DNA from: Wolbachia endosymbiont of Diaphorina citri
GTDB taxonomy: Bacteria > Pseudomonadota > Alphaproteobacteria > Rickettsiales > Anaplasmataceae
Assembly (NCBI RefSeq): GCF_013096535.2
Contig: NZ_CP051265.2
Coordinates: 1,178,001-1,242,000, forward strand
Direction of reading: 5' to 3'
Length of the DNA: 64,000 bases
Below, in pieces: positions 46,295-55,468 of this stretch. Numbering within the stretch: the stretch's first letter is position 1; every line of letters starts with the position of its first letter. Both the position numbers and the translations under genes were made by a program. The notes beneath the pieces are model-generated. The model was not told where the DNA came from, ran no database searches, and was given only the letters and a program-made list of their open reading frames with translations.

Positions 46295-48387
46295 TCATCT
46301 AGAAAACCCAGATGCTCTACGAAGCCCACCAATCAATATCAGATCCTGCTCTTGTCCTACAGCATTTAATATAGCGTATAACAAAACCATCGCATCTCCC
46401 CCAGTAATACGCTTGCATCCTCCACAAAATTCGTATTCACTTAACTGTCGATTTGCCTCCACCCTTTTTCGTTCAACTTGTTCTGCGGTGTTAGCATACT
46501 TCAACTCTATTCCAATTGGATGAGTATCATCATTTTCCGCAGATTTTGATAATACTAGGTCTATTTTCCTTCCTCTCTGTAGCTGGAACTCAATAATTAC
46601 CTTGGCAGGATTATCGCAACTTTGAAATATCCCACGCAATAAAGCCTGAAATTTAGCTTCATTATTCACGAGTAGACGGTTTCCATTTAATAACGGAGAC
46701 AACAGACGAGAAATCTCATTAAATAAAACTTCATACCTAGCCCTGTACTCACCATTAACATTACTATCATTACTAAAATTAGGCTCAGCACTCATCAATT
46801 CATCTGCAAATTGATGTAAGTTCCTAACGTTACCCATTTGTTCTGAGAACCTACCCTCAAAATAACCTTCTCTATGAGAACGTGAGTAAGCACGTAGTGA
46901 TTCGAATTTCTTTGCAGAAAGCACTTGCAGATGACTCTGGACATTTACCTCACAAAGTACTTCACGCACATTAGCATTATCTTCTGCTTGAGGTAATAAT
47001 GACAGGTCTAATGCTTTATCTGGTAAAGTCTGCGACCTTAAATAACGAAAAATGTGAAGCACAACAAAACCAATATTTGATACAAACAGAGCTAAAGTTA
47101 ACGCATGCCTTACAATGGTTGCTGCATCTCCCCTACCACCTATACGTTTCATTTTCTCTTCCTCAGAGTGGTTAAATAGATATTTGGTGATTATTACTCC
47201 CCTTCGCCTACCAGCTACTCTTAAAAGATCGGCTGTGGACAAAACATTTCCAAAGGCAAACGATGACATGCAGGAAAAAGTGTCACAATGAGGCGATTGA
47301 GTGAACTCTGAGGCTATGGGTTGTAAAAAACGTATTACATTTCCCCTAACTCCATTTCCATGAGGATGTAGTAAACCAGGTATTAAGGAAAGACCACCTT
47401 CTGAAAAGGGCTGCACAGAAGTTCGGAGACCTGCACCTCCACGTAATTGAAAATTTAACGCTATACAAACAGCACTTGGTGATGAGGTATGAATAGGCAA
47501 AGACGACACAGAACAACTTTTAGCATAATCTTTAGCTTGTTCTAACCCTTCCTCATCACCAACCTTCAGCTCAATTATAACTGGAACTGAATCATTTGCC
47601 TGATCAACACCACGAACAAGCAAAACAACATCTGCATAACCTTTTCCTATGAGTAGCTCTGGGTAGACATCAGCCACAGACCGGTATCTAAAATTTACTA
47701 AAAACCACACAGAAAACCGTGGTAATCAGACTCTGCACCGAACACTAAGCTACCTTCATGTTCATCATGTATATCAACAATGTATTGCAAAATCCTTTTA
47801 ACATTAGTACGCACTTCTCCTGCGTTATCATTTGCCAACTCATTTATCAGGTCTAACAATTCACCTGGTGCTCTGATTGGGTTAATTTCGTGAAAAACTG
47901 GTGCTTCATATTCATCACGTTGAGGGAAACTGTGTCCTTCATCAAAATGCCTACATTCCTCTCCAAATCGAAATATTTTATGCTCTTCCCAGTCCAGATC
48001 CTCACCTTCCTGTAATTCTTGTGGAAGATTTTCTTCTACCTGCTGCTTCTCTTCTGCACTAAACCTTGACCCAGGGCTGTTCTCATTATCAGCAATAGTA
48101 TAACACCTTACTATTCTTCTATCTTCTTCATTAGTAAGAACTGCAACTTTCAGATTTCCACAACCGTCAAAACGAAAATAGACTCTTTCATCTTCACCTA
48201 AAATACCTGCATCATGTGCAGTAGAAAACATACCAAAAAAGAATGCAGGAAAAAAGCCAGGCTTATTAGCTGAATGCAAAAAGGATGGACAATTGTTTAA
48301 AAAACCTACAAATTGTCTACTAAACTCATCACAACCTCCACTTAATAAAGCCCTAACTAATTCACGATCTTCATTATTACCATGCAT
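46295..48387 (-). pseudogene. cifB: cifB-like (CinB type) nuclease gene, split by frameshift
   Basis: Two overlapping frames form one gene: codons 1-229 (48387 to 47698) and the rest (47710 to 46295). The N terminus matches CifB proteins (FLNNCPSFLHSA, PAFFFGMFSTAHDAGIL, ERVYFRFDGCGNLKVAV). Two PD-(D/E)XK nuclease sites follow: ADVVLLVRG...VIIELKVGD near 47600 and KIDLVLSK...IGIELKYAN near 46510, both with D, E and K intact. There is no Ulp1-like deubiquitinase at the end, so it is of the nuclease-only kind (CinB and relatives). The break falls in a T-run (+ strand 47700-47704): six T instead of five would join GFLCGF to LVNFRYR and give about 697 residues. RBS aggag precedes the ATG. In CI systems this protein poisons embryos unless CifA is present. 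Confidence 0.85.
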
Positions 48388-48395
48388 AAATACTC

Positions 48396-48515
48396 CTATT
48401 TGTTAACAACTGCAGCAGGCGAAATACTAACACTAGTACCCACTAACATAGATTGAGGACCTTCAGAACTAGCAGAGGATAAACTCAAGCTTTTCGCCGA
48501 TTTGCACAACTCTTC
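48396..48515 (-). pseudogene. cifA: 3' remnant of a probable cifA
   Basis: Eight bases upstream of the cifB start codon, the minus strand reads 39 codons to a TAG: EELCKSAKSLSLSSASSEGP, then QSMLVGTSVS, then ISPAAVVNK. At its 5' side a TAA and then IS110-flanking DNA cut it off. cifA always lies directly before cifB in an operon, so this is most simply the end of cifA. The identity rests on position and on the Ser/Ala-rich style of the tail, not on a catalytic motif. Confidence 0.6.
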
Positions 48516-48721
48516 TTATATGTTGGAAATATGTTCTTACAAATTAAAGTAAGAACTGAAGAGAAGAGGAACCGTTTCCCATCTTGGTCACAAGGACCGT
48601 TTGATAGCAAGGTTCTCTTCTTTGATTTATTATACTGAAAGTTCCGAACAACTGATTGAGCTTTTAGGCTCGTATATAAGAGTGGAAAATGCAGTATTAC
48701 ATATTATTTTATGGAGGAATT
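48516..48721. other. Left flank of IS110 element with hairpin
   Basis: gttcttac (from about 48533) and gtaagaac form an 8-bp hairpin around aaattaaa. The remaining DNA leads into the transposase gene and has tatggaggaat as RBS. IS110 elements have no regular inverted repeats, so the exact end cannot be placed. Confidence 0.5.
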
Positions 48722-49687
48722 ATGAATTCATCAAACATTATTGCTGGCGTTGATGTTAGCAAAAGTAAATTAGATATCCACATTCACCCACTTGAGCATT
48801 ATAAAATATTTGAAAACAATGTACAATCCATTGATGAAATGCTGGACTTTTTACGTTTGCATAATGTAACCAAAGTTGGTCTTGAGGCAACTGGTGGATA
48901 CGAAAAATTATGTGCCTATACTTTACTAAGCAATGGTTTTGAAGTGTACATCATTCAACCAAGGTGGGTAAGAGACTATGCTAAAAGCCTCGGTATTACT
49001 ACAAAAACTGACAAAATAGACTGCAGTATCATCTCACGTTATATTAATAACACAGATATGCGTGCTATTCCTTTAAAAGTTGATAATGGTAATATTGATT
49101 ACTTGAAACAAAAGCTATCTCGTAGGAACCAGCTAGTAGAAATAGCAAAAATACAAAAAAACCAAATCCAACAGATAACTGATACATCTATAATCAAACA
49201 GATAGAAGAACTTCTTGCAATTTTACAAAATCAAATAAAAACTTTAGAAGATGAGATAATTACATTTATTGATCAAAACCAAGAGCTTAAGAAAAAATAC
49301 ATATCAATAACCAGTATACCAGGTATAAGTAAAATCACAGCCACCACTTTGATTTGCCATTTGCCTGAACTTGGAACCCTTCAAAAAAAACAAATATCTA
49401 GCCTTGTCGGACTTGCACCTTTTAATCGAGATAGTGGCTCTAGTAGAGGAAAAAGGTGCATCCAGGGAGGTAGATCACAAATCAGGAAAGTTTTACACAT
49501 GTGTATTCTCAGTGCACAAAAAGTTAATTCTTATATCAAACCTTTCTTTACTAGATTATACAATCAATATAAAAAGCCATATAAAATTGCTTCCACTGCT
49601 GCTATGAGAAAGTTACTTTTACTTGCTAACTCTTTAGTAAGAGATGGCAGGGTTTTTACTGAGGAATACAGCCCTAAATCTGCTTAG
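48722..49687 (+). CDS. IS110-family transposase (DEDD recombinase)
   Basis: 321 residues from ATG 48722 with gaggaa before it (a longer frame from 48689 lacks an RBS). N-terminal RuvC-like DEDD domain: AGVDVSKSKLDIHI, then GLEATGGYEK and the KTDKIDCSIISRYI segment. The C-terminal Transposase_20 domain holds SIPGISKITATTLICHL, GLAPFNRDSGSSRGKR with the conserved Ser, then GRSQIRKVLHM. It looks intact. IS110 relatives are guided by a structured RNA encoded in the flanking non-coding end, which here would lie within 48516-48721 or after 49687. It sits between the cif remnant and the phage tail genes. Confidence 0.93.
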   Translation: MNSSNIIAGVDVSKSKLDIHIHPLEHYKIFENNVQSIDEMLDFLRLHNVTKVGLEATGGYEKLCAYTLLSNGFEVYIIQPRWVRDYAKSLGITTKTDKIDCSIISRYINNTDMRAIPLKVDNGNIDYLKQKLSRRNQLVEIAKIQKNQIQQITDTSIIKQIEELLAILQNQIKTLEDEIITFIDQNQELKKKYISITSIPGISKITATTLICHLPELGTLQKKQISSLVGLAPFNRDSGSSRGKRCIQGGRSQIRKVLHMCILSAQKVNSYIKPFFTRLYNQYKKPYKIASTAAMRKLLLLANSLVRDGRVFTEEYSPKSA

Positions 49688-49824
49688 ATCTTTAGTAGAG
49701 TGTGGTTGTGCTCTAATTGCGTAAAAGTCAATAATAATTTTTATATCATTGAAAATATTTTTTGATGTAAAATTCAACTCTAATAGGGTTATTATTGTCC
49801 GCATTTTCTATAAAAAATAAAAAC

Positions 49825-50331
49825 TTAAATACCTAAAACTGTCTGCAGTAAGGCCATCTGATCAACGCCATTAATTTTACGGATCATATTTTCTGCATCA
49901 ATTTCAATAAGCTCCTGACCAGAGATGATAAGTTTATAATAATGAGCTGCAACCATGCATCTAAGTGTTGCTTTCTCGGCAGGTTTCCAGCTACCAAAGT
50001 CAAATTCTTTGAATATTCCCCTAAGATTTATAACTACTGCTTCAATATCATTACTACCACTTCCTTGCATACCACCCCTGAGTGTCAAAGCTACTGAATT
50101 TCCATTTATTAAACCAAAAAGCCTAAATAGCTCTGAATCATATTCAGCAAAAGTAAACTCAGCTTCAAGCTTTTCCATGCCCATGTCAATGCTTATTGGA
50201 ATATCCATGCCACCTGCACGATATTCTTCTGTTTTGATAGTAAGCTTCGGCAGAGTGATTTCATCGATTTTCCCAGCATAACCTTTACCATCAACAAACA
50301 CGTTAAAGTTCTTTAAGATTTTTGGCAACAT
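49825..50331 (-). CDS. Phage major tail tube protein (FII)
   Basis: 168 residues, a P2 FII-type tail tube protein: LPKILKNFNVFVDGKGYAGK, then the repeating EAEFTFAEYDSELFRLFG and LRGIFKEFDFGSWKPAEKATL. Complete, and the last gene of the minus-strand tail series before IS110. In P2-like phages genes for the tail chaperone (E/E'), tape measure (T), U and D would follow; none is present. Confidence 0.9.
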   Translation of the reverse strand: MLPKILKNFNVFVDGKGYAGKIDEITLPKLTIKTEEYRAGGMDIPISIDMGMEKLEAEFTFAEYDSELFRLFGLINGNSVALTLRGGMQGSGSNDIEAVVINLRGIFKEFDFGSWKPAEKATLRCMVAAHYYKLIISGQELIEIDAENMIRKINGVDQMALLQTVLGI

Positions 50332-50450
50332 CTTTTTATACCTTTAAAATATAAAATATTTTTTTATTAACCAACCTGACCATTACCTCACCCTAAAGGC
50401 TGATAGCTAAAATACTGACATTCTATCTTAAAATTAACCTTCTTTAAGTT

Positions 50451-50493
50451 AAGGAATATGTGCGTCCACACAAACTATAAGCACATATTCCTT
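50451..50493. repeat. Perfect 13-bp inverted repeat between tube gene copies
   Basis: aaggaatatgtgc (50451-50463) and gcacatattcctt (50481-50493) pair perfectly around a 17-base loop. It lies between the partial and the complete tail tube genes. It could be a terminator, or the scar of the event that produced the partial copy. Confidence 0.6.
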
Positions 50494-50531
50494 GACCTGT
50501 TAAATCTAAAGCTTCATATTTTCCTTAGTTG

Positions 50532-50882
50532 TTAAAAGAATTTAAGCTCAGAATTACAACTTAAATTACGTAAAAATGCGTTAAAGCATCTTTGACCCAC
50601 CAAGTAAAAATTATTTTTAGCATTTTTCATTTTTTTATTGATTTTTAACACAACTGCTATCAAGCCAAAAAGTCTAAATAGTTCTGAATCATACTCAGCG
50701 AAAGTAAAGTCTGCTTCAAGCTTTTCCATGCCCATGTCAATATTTATTGGGATATCCATACCACCAGCACGGTACTCCTCTGTTTTTATGGTAAGCTTCG
50801 GCAAAGTTATTTCATCTATTTTCCCTGCATAGCCTCTACCATCAACAAATACGTTAAAATTTCTCAGTATTTTCGGTAACAT
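50532..50882 (-). pseudogene. Truncated second copy of the tail tube gene
   Basis: The first 73 or so residues are almost the same as those of the full tube protein at 49825-50331 (LPKILRNFNVFVDGRGYAGK, EADFTFAEYDSELFRLFGLI). After LFRLFGLI the frame enters unrelated sequence (AVVLKINKKMKN) and stops at 116 residues. It lies directly after the sheath gene, so it occupies the original FII place and the intact copy follows. Likely a failed tandem duplication or a recombination scar. Confidence 0.8.
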
Positions 50883-50902
50883 TTTTCCTCTTTCTCCCCT
50901 TT

Positions 50903-52087
50903 TTATAATATTGTACCACTCACAAGATGTGACCTGAAAGTAATCTGTTCAGCTGGATATGATGGTGTAAATTCGAAATCAAAATATACTTTCCCGCTTG
51001 CAATATTTGCCGGTGTATTGAGTTCAGGTGTTGCATAACATTTTCCGCTAATAATAGCTCCTTGTGCTTTTAAATTGGCCAAATAAGAATTCACCCCCTC
51101 AATTACATCATCTATATAAGTTTTGGTAATATTTCGATCAACTGCCCAGAGATGAGCTCGAAGTAAACTATCATTGATTAAATCTGCAGTCCTTCTCACT
51201 GATAAAAAAGCCCATTTTGAGTCATTTGAACATGTTCTATTGCCCCAAAGCCTATAGCCATTTTGATGAATTATCGTTGTTACTTCATTTTCATTCAAGT
51301 GGTTTGCTCTACAATTTGTATTACCGAGCGTAAAATCAATAGGCCTGCTTGTTCCAACAATACCATTTATCTCTTTGTTTGAAGGTGAATGCCAAAATCC
51401 TTGCTCACTATCTACTTTCGCTATTAAACCAGCTACAAATGGGCTTGCTGGCAAAATTTCTTCTTTTCCTTCAATAAATACCTTAACCCAAGGATCAACT
51501 ACGTAAACTCTTGAGCTGCCTACACTTTTTCTCCATTTGATTGCTTCTTCATCAACAGTATTTGGTCCGTCTGCAACAATAATTGCTCTTAATTTTTCTG
51601 CTATGGAAATTAAAGCACTCACTACTGGATTTACTCCATCTATTTCAGGTAACTGATGAGTAAACTGAGGTGCAATTAATATTCTTGGAGCAATATGAAC
51701 TATGCTTTCACTACTGAGGAATGCCTCTATCCCTTGATACTCTCCAGTCTCTTTATCAACACCGCCAATTATATTCTTCAGCGTCTCTTCTTCTTTTAAT
51801 TTTGGATCGCTGTTTTCACTCTCTTCAACTCTAATTACTATAACTGTTACACCAATCTGGGAAAATATTCCATTTACTGCAGAAGGTAAACTTCCACTCT
51901 TTCCGAGCTTTACTGCTTCCTTTAAGCTTCCTGCAACTAACACTGGTTTATTTAGCGGAAATTTTTGCTCATCTGCTTCAGGTGCAGTACCAATTACACC
52001 TATCACTGATGATTTAGCTGTACGTACTGCTTTGGCCCCTGAGGTTACCTCAATAACATTTACTCCGTGCAAAAATTCTTCAGCCAT
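50903..52087 (-). CDS. Phage contractile tail sheath protein (FI)
   Basis: 394 residues of the P2 FI-type sheath family: HGVNVIEVTSGAKAVRTAKS, VIGVIGTAPEAD, PVLVAGSLKEAVKLG at the start; SPFVAGLIAKVDSEQGFWHSP and the GYRLWGNRTCSNDSKWAFLSVRRT motif at the C-terminal domain. Complete. It proves the phage had a contractile tail. Confidence 0.94.
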   Translation of the reverse strand: MAEEFLHGVNVIEVTSGAKAVRTAKSSVIGVIGTAPEADEQKFPLNKPVLVAGSLKEAVKLGKSGSLPSAVNGIFSQIGVTVIVIRVEESENSDPKLKEEETLKNIIGGVDKETGEYQGIEAFLSSESIVHIAPRILIAPQFTHQLPEIDGVNPVVSALISIAEKLRAIIVADGPNTVDEEAIKWRKSVGSSRVYVVDPWVKVFIEGKEEILPASPFVAGLIAKVDSEQGFWHSPSNKEINGIVGTSRPIDFTLGNTNCRANHLNENEVTTIIHQNGYRLWGNRTCSNDSKWAFLSVRRTADLINDSLLRAHLWAVDRNITKTYIDDVIEGVNSYLANLKAQGAIISGKCYATPELNTPANIASGKVYFDFEFTPSYPAEQITFRSHLVSGTIL

Positions 52088-52631
52088 TTCTTTGCATCTT
52101 TTGTTTAAAATCGTTTAGTAAGTTCTCTACACTTTTGGCTTCTGCAATTTTCTTCTTGGTAATGTCTTCCAACTCTTCACATTTCATTATTTCTTTTACT
52201 GCTTTTTTTACTTTTTCTTCAATGATTCTTGCCATTTCAGTAACTGTAATACCACGTACTTTTGCTAATGGCTCTATAATTTCTGCATCTTTTTCGTCTA
52301 TAGATTCTGGTGCTGCTAGAATGTTTTCTGCGGCTTTTGCTTGTATTTCGTACGACTTAAGCTTCTGATGAGAATATCCTGCGTATTGGTGAGTATAGTT
52401 ATTATAATAAGTACGGAGACTAGAAAGTGCAGAAAGTTTTGCATTTTCCAATAATTCCAGCTCAATATCTTCCTTATTCCTTTCAACAATTTTCTCCCCT
52501 TCTGTTAGACAATAGCTTTTTTGCCAATCAAAATCTTCTGGTGCTTCATACCAATCATTTCCAGTTGGTTTGTTTTCAAGTGTTGTTGTTTCAATCTGCT
52601 TGTGGTTTTCAAAACGTATATAAATAGTCAT
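52080..52631 (-). CDS. Probable tail fibre assembly protein
   Basis: 183 residues. N terminus with an acidic aromatic segment (WYEAPEDFDWQKSYCLTEGE) like tail fibre assembly proteins, then a long helical, Ala/Glu/Lys-rich region. It sits exactly where P2 gpG (fibre assembly chaperone) does: after the fibre gene and before the sheath. Overlaps the sheath start by 8 bases. Assignment is from position and style. Confidence 0.55.
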   Translation of the reverse strand: MTIYIRFENHKQIETTTLENKPTGNDWYEAPEDFDWQKSYCLTEGEKIVERNKEDIELELLENAKLSALSSLRTYYNNYTHQYAGYSHQKLKSYEIQAKAAENILAAPESIDEKDAEIIEPLAKVRGITVTEMARIIEEKVKKAVKEIMKCEELEDITKKKIAEAKSVENLLNDFKQKMQRNG

Positions 52632-52641
52632 AAATTCCTCC

Positions 52642-54075
52642 TCATTGCCATATTTGATTAGTTCGTTCTAATCCTGGACATTGCCAAGCTTTTAGCGTTC
52701 TCTCCACATCTACTTCAAGTCCTGTAGTTAGAACATTGCTACGTATGTTATAAATCCCCCACTGAATAAATTGACCATAGTTGTGTACATAATTTGATGC
52801 AAGCATACCTTGACTAACTTGTGTTCTGGAATACAGATAAGATGATGTGTAAAGTAATATTGCAACTGTTTTTCCTGCTGGAATCTCCACATTACCAGAT
52901 CCGGCTAACTTGCTATCAGAACTCGTGTATTGGTAAACATTTTTCCATACTATTTTTGAAATACTTGATTTATTAGAATTAGTGTTATCAGGAGTTCCCA
53001 CAAATAATCCTGCTCCCCCATACTCCGTACTCGAATACGATGATCCAACAAATTCCATTGTTTTATTTATGTTCACATTGGTTGTATTTTTTACAAATAC
53101 TACTCCAAGTGCAGCATACGGATAATAGTATATCTCATCATAACTACCAGAAAAACTTTTTGTGCATAACTCTCCGTAAATAAATGTTCCTTTACTTCCC
53201 TCTATAAAACTGAGTTGTCTTGGCCGATAAAAACTAACGTAATCTGTATTGTACGTATGGCTACCTGCTAGTAGTTGTAACATATAGTCAGTTTTTGTTA
53301 TATCACTACTCCACTTTCCAAGCTCTGTCGTAAAAGTTCCGTGGCCAAAATAATTATTTTTTCTGCCAAGTACACCAAATAAGAAAGGTAATGACCCTGG
53401 TTCAACCATGTTGCGCTTTCTTATTTCATCTATAAGAGACACTTTTAACTGTTCATCCCGAGTTTTTACCTCATTTATCAGGGATGTTTTTAATTGGTTA
53501 TCACGAGTTTCTATTTCCCCAATAATTGATGAGCCAGATGGTACATTATTAACAGCACGAAAATCTTCTACTAAACCTTTAAGACCATCTTTATGACTAT
53601 TACTAATGCTATTTATTGCTGCAATATTGGCATTCTTTCTCGTATCAAGTAGGGATAAATTTGTTGTCCCTTTTTCATCAATTCTCTTTAATAACTGCTT
53701 CTCTGATTCAGAGATCACTGCTAAAGAACTAGCTTTTTTATTATCCAGATCAGTTAAGTGTTTTTTTGCACTATCAAGAAGTTCTTTTAGCTTACCATCA
53801 GTCATCTGTACAATTTCAGAAACTGCACTTTTGTCGACTATTGATTCCAATGCTTTAGCAAGATATGCTAATTGATCTGGTGTACTGTTTTCTGCTAAAT
53901 CCTTAAGCCTCTTTTGTAGTGCATCAATTATCTCTTTTACCTCAGTCATCTGCACAATGTCAGCAATAGCTTTTTTATCTGCTATCAATTCCAGCGATTT
54001 TGCAAGATATGCCAGTTGATCAGGTGTGCTGTTTGCTGCTAAATCCTTTATCCTTTGGTATATTGCTTCTTTCAT
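52642..54075 (-). CDS. Tail fibre-like protein with duplicated helical repeat
   Basis: 477 residues from ATG 54075 (a TTG two codons upstream is possible). The first 95 residues contain two copies of a 45-residue unit (IKDLAANSTPDQLAYLAKSLE and LKDLAENSTPDQLAYLAKALE), then helical coiled-coil material with the pairs 'EIETRDNQLKTSLINEVKTRDEQ'-type repeats split by short linkers, then a beta-rich C-terminal part rich in Ser, Tyr and Gly (about 260-470) typical of a receptor-binding tip. Position before the assembly gene supports a P2 H-like fibre. The tip will decide what the particle binds. Confidence 0.7.
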   Translation of the reverse strand: MKEAIYQRIKDLAANSTPDQLAYLAKSLELIADKKAIADIVQMTEVKEIIDALQKRLKDLAENSTPDQLAYLAKALESIVDKSAVSEIVQMTDGKLKELLDSAKKHLTDLDNKKASSLAVISESEKQLLKRIDEKGTTNLSLLDTRKNANIAAINSISNSHKDGLKGLVEDFRAVNNVPSGSSIIGEIETRDNQLKTSLINEVKTRDEQLKVSLIDEIRKRNMVEPGSLPFLFGVLGRKNNYFGHGTFTTELGKWSSDITKTDYMLQLLAGSHTYNTDYVSFYRPRQLSFIEGSKGTFIYGELCTKSFSGSYDEIYYYPYAALGVVFVKNTTNVNINKTMEFVGSSYSSTEYGGAGLFVGTPDNTNSNKSSISKIVWKNVYQYTSSDSKLAGSGNVEIPAGKTVAILLYTSSYLYSRTQVSQGMLASNYVHNYGQFIQWGIYNIRSNVLTTGLEVDVERTLKAWQCPGLERTNQIWQ

Positions 54076-54266
54076 TTCCAAAAATTTAAAAAAGTCTCAA
54101 AATTAAACCGCTCAAAATTACTCTTAAGTTGATTATGCTCATCTTCTCTTTCGGTAATATCTTCATCTATTTTCTCAATTGTGGTACGGATACGAACAAC
54201 ATCCTGCACAGCAATATTTTCTGGATGCGGTAAAGGATATCCACGCCTTGTTTTATCATTTGGCAT
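54072..54266 (-). CDS. Small tail-module protein, unknown
   Basis: 64 residues, charged and helical (VVRIRTTIEKIDEDITERED), with a 4-base overlap with the fibre gene start and six bases from the preceding gene. Present in the operon as a coupled small gene; possibly a fibre-baseplate linker. No family recognised. Confidence 0.6.
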   Translation of the reverse strand: MPNDKTRRGYPLPHPENIAVQDVVRIRTTIEKIDEDITEREDEHNQLKSNFERFNFETFLNFWK

Positions 54267-54271
54267 TTTTC

Positions 54272-55456
54272 TTATGTTATAACAATCCGCAAGTTTTTTA
54301 CCTTTGGCCGATAGATAACCGTACTACTTAAAACCAATTTTACCCTTGTTTCACTGGCATTAAAGTTTGTCAGTACGTGGGTTCTTTCCACCCAATTTTC
54401 TCCAATTGGTTTTCCTGATGTTAAATTTACTAATTGCCAATCCACGTTTTTTTGTACATATGCTTTAACATCTGCAGTGCCAGGTATTAGCGCATCATAG
54501 GTAATTGTTATCTTAGTGTTAGCTCCTGCTGTAATGCTTCTTGTAACATAATCCCCAGACTCTGAAAGATTGCCCATAACTAGCTGTAACCCAGAATATA
54601 GCACTGGACTTTTTTCTCGCCCTCCTTTTAGGCTTGCTTTTACCGTTAATTCCCCATTTATTCTTTCACGCAGTGCAAGCGGCAAATTATCAGACAAAAA
54701 GTTTTCTCTTCCCTCTTCATCTGTTAATATAAATTCTACATTAGTATCAAATGCTACTTTTTCGACGTTCGTCAAAACAATTAAATCTGATACATTATTT
54801 GCAGTAACTTTACCCAGATCAATAATGTGAGAAACTTCGCTAAATTTTGCAGCTAGTAATCGAAACGTTAAATCTAAATTTTGATGTGGTGTCCAAGTAC
54901 TTGCATTGCTTGATGATAGTAATACTCCTACTTGATATGGTTGACTTGTTACCCAACGGCTATTTACTGCATCATATTTGCCAAGTTCTGCTATTTTTAC
55001 TGCAGTATCTGCATCATCAGTGAGTAGCACTATTGCATACTCTTGTCCTGCATGGCAAAACACTGGTGACCACTCTATAAGTGTTGCTGTGCCATCTATC
55101 TTTATATCTTTTGGCTCAATATAGCTTTCAGCAATGACAGTTTGCGAGGGCACTCCCACTGCTGTTTCTCTAATCTGCACAACAACACGTTTTTTGCCTT
55201 TATTTACAAACCATAGTTCCACGCCTCCTATGTGCCTACTTTCATTTAGAGTAAATGTTTGCGCTAAAGGATCAACTCTTCTTGCTGCGATAACTCTTCT
55301 TCTTTCCTCTATGGTAATTGTTTTTTTACCAGTATAAGTTGTCTCTCCATAGCTTCCTTTATCCCCATAAAATTGTACTAATTTAGTACCTGCTGGAATA
55401 TTTGCCGGCACTTTCACCTTTCCCTTTAATTTTCCCTGGTTGTTAGCTGTTATCAT
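54272..55456 (-). CDS. Phage virion structural protein (baseplate/fibre region)
   Basis: 394 residues from ATG 55456, which has agaggt upstream; a GTG at 55465 is the other option. Mostly beta-strand in style: LVQFYGDKGSYGETTYTGKK, RRVDPLAQTFTLNESRHIGG and LDLTFRLLAAKFSEVSHI. No enzyme motifs. It pairs with the DUF4815-like gene next to it, which is the usual neighbour in related phages; a baseplate or fibre-attachment role is inferred. Confidence 0.6.
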   Translation of the reverse strand: MITANNQGKLKGKVKVPANIPAGTKLVQFYGDKGSYGETTYTGKKTITIEERRRVIAARRVDPLAQTFTLNESRHIGGVELWFVNKGKKRVVVQIRETAVGVPSQTVIAESYIEPKDIKIDGTATLIEWSPVFCHAGQEYAIVLLTDDADTAVKIAELGKYDAVNSRWVTSQPYQVGVLLSSSNASTWTPHQNLDLTFRLLAAKFSEVSHIIDLGKVTANNVSDLIVLTNVEKVAFDTNVEFILTDEEGRENFLSDNLPLALRERINGELTVKASLKGGREKSPVLYSGLQLVMGNLSESGDYVTRSITAGANTKITITYDALIPGTADVKAYVQKNVDWQLVNLTSGKPIGENWVERTHVLTNFNASETRVKLVLSSTVIYRPKVKNLRIVIT

Positions 55457-55468
55457 ATTTTTCACCTC

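Noticed and set aside
46295..48387. Programmed ribosomal frameshift as the reason for the two overlapping cifB frames
   Set aside because: The junction has no visible slippery heptamer with a downstream stem, and known cifB genes are continuous. Loss of one T from a run is simpler. Slippage at RNA level stays possible and is listed as a check.
50451..50493. Group II intron end (gtgcg near 50460)
   Set aside because: Only a five-base match to an intron start, with no reverse transcriptase or domain V structure nearby. The perfect inverted repeat explains it better.
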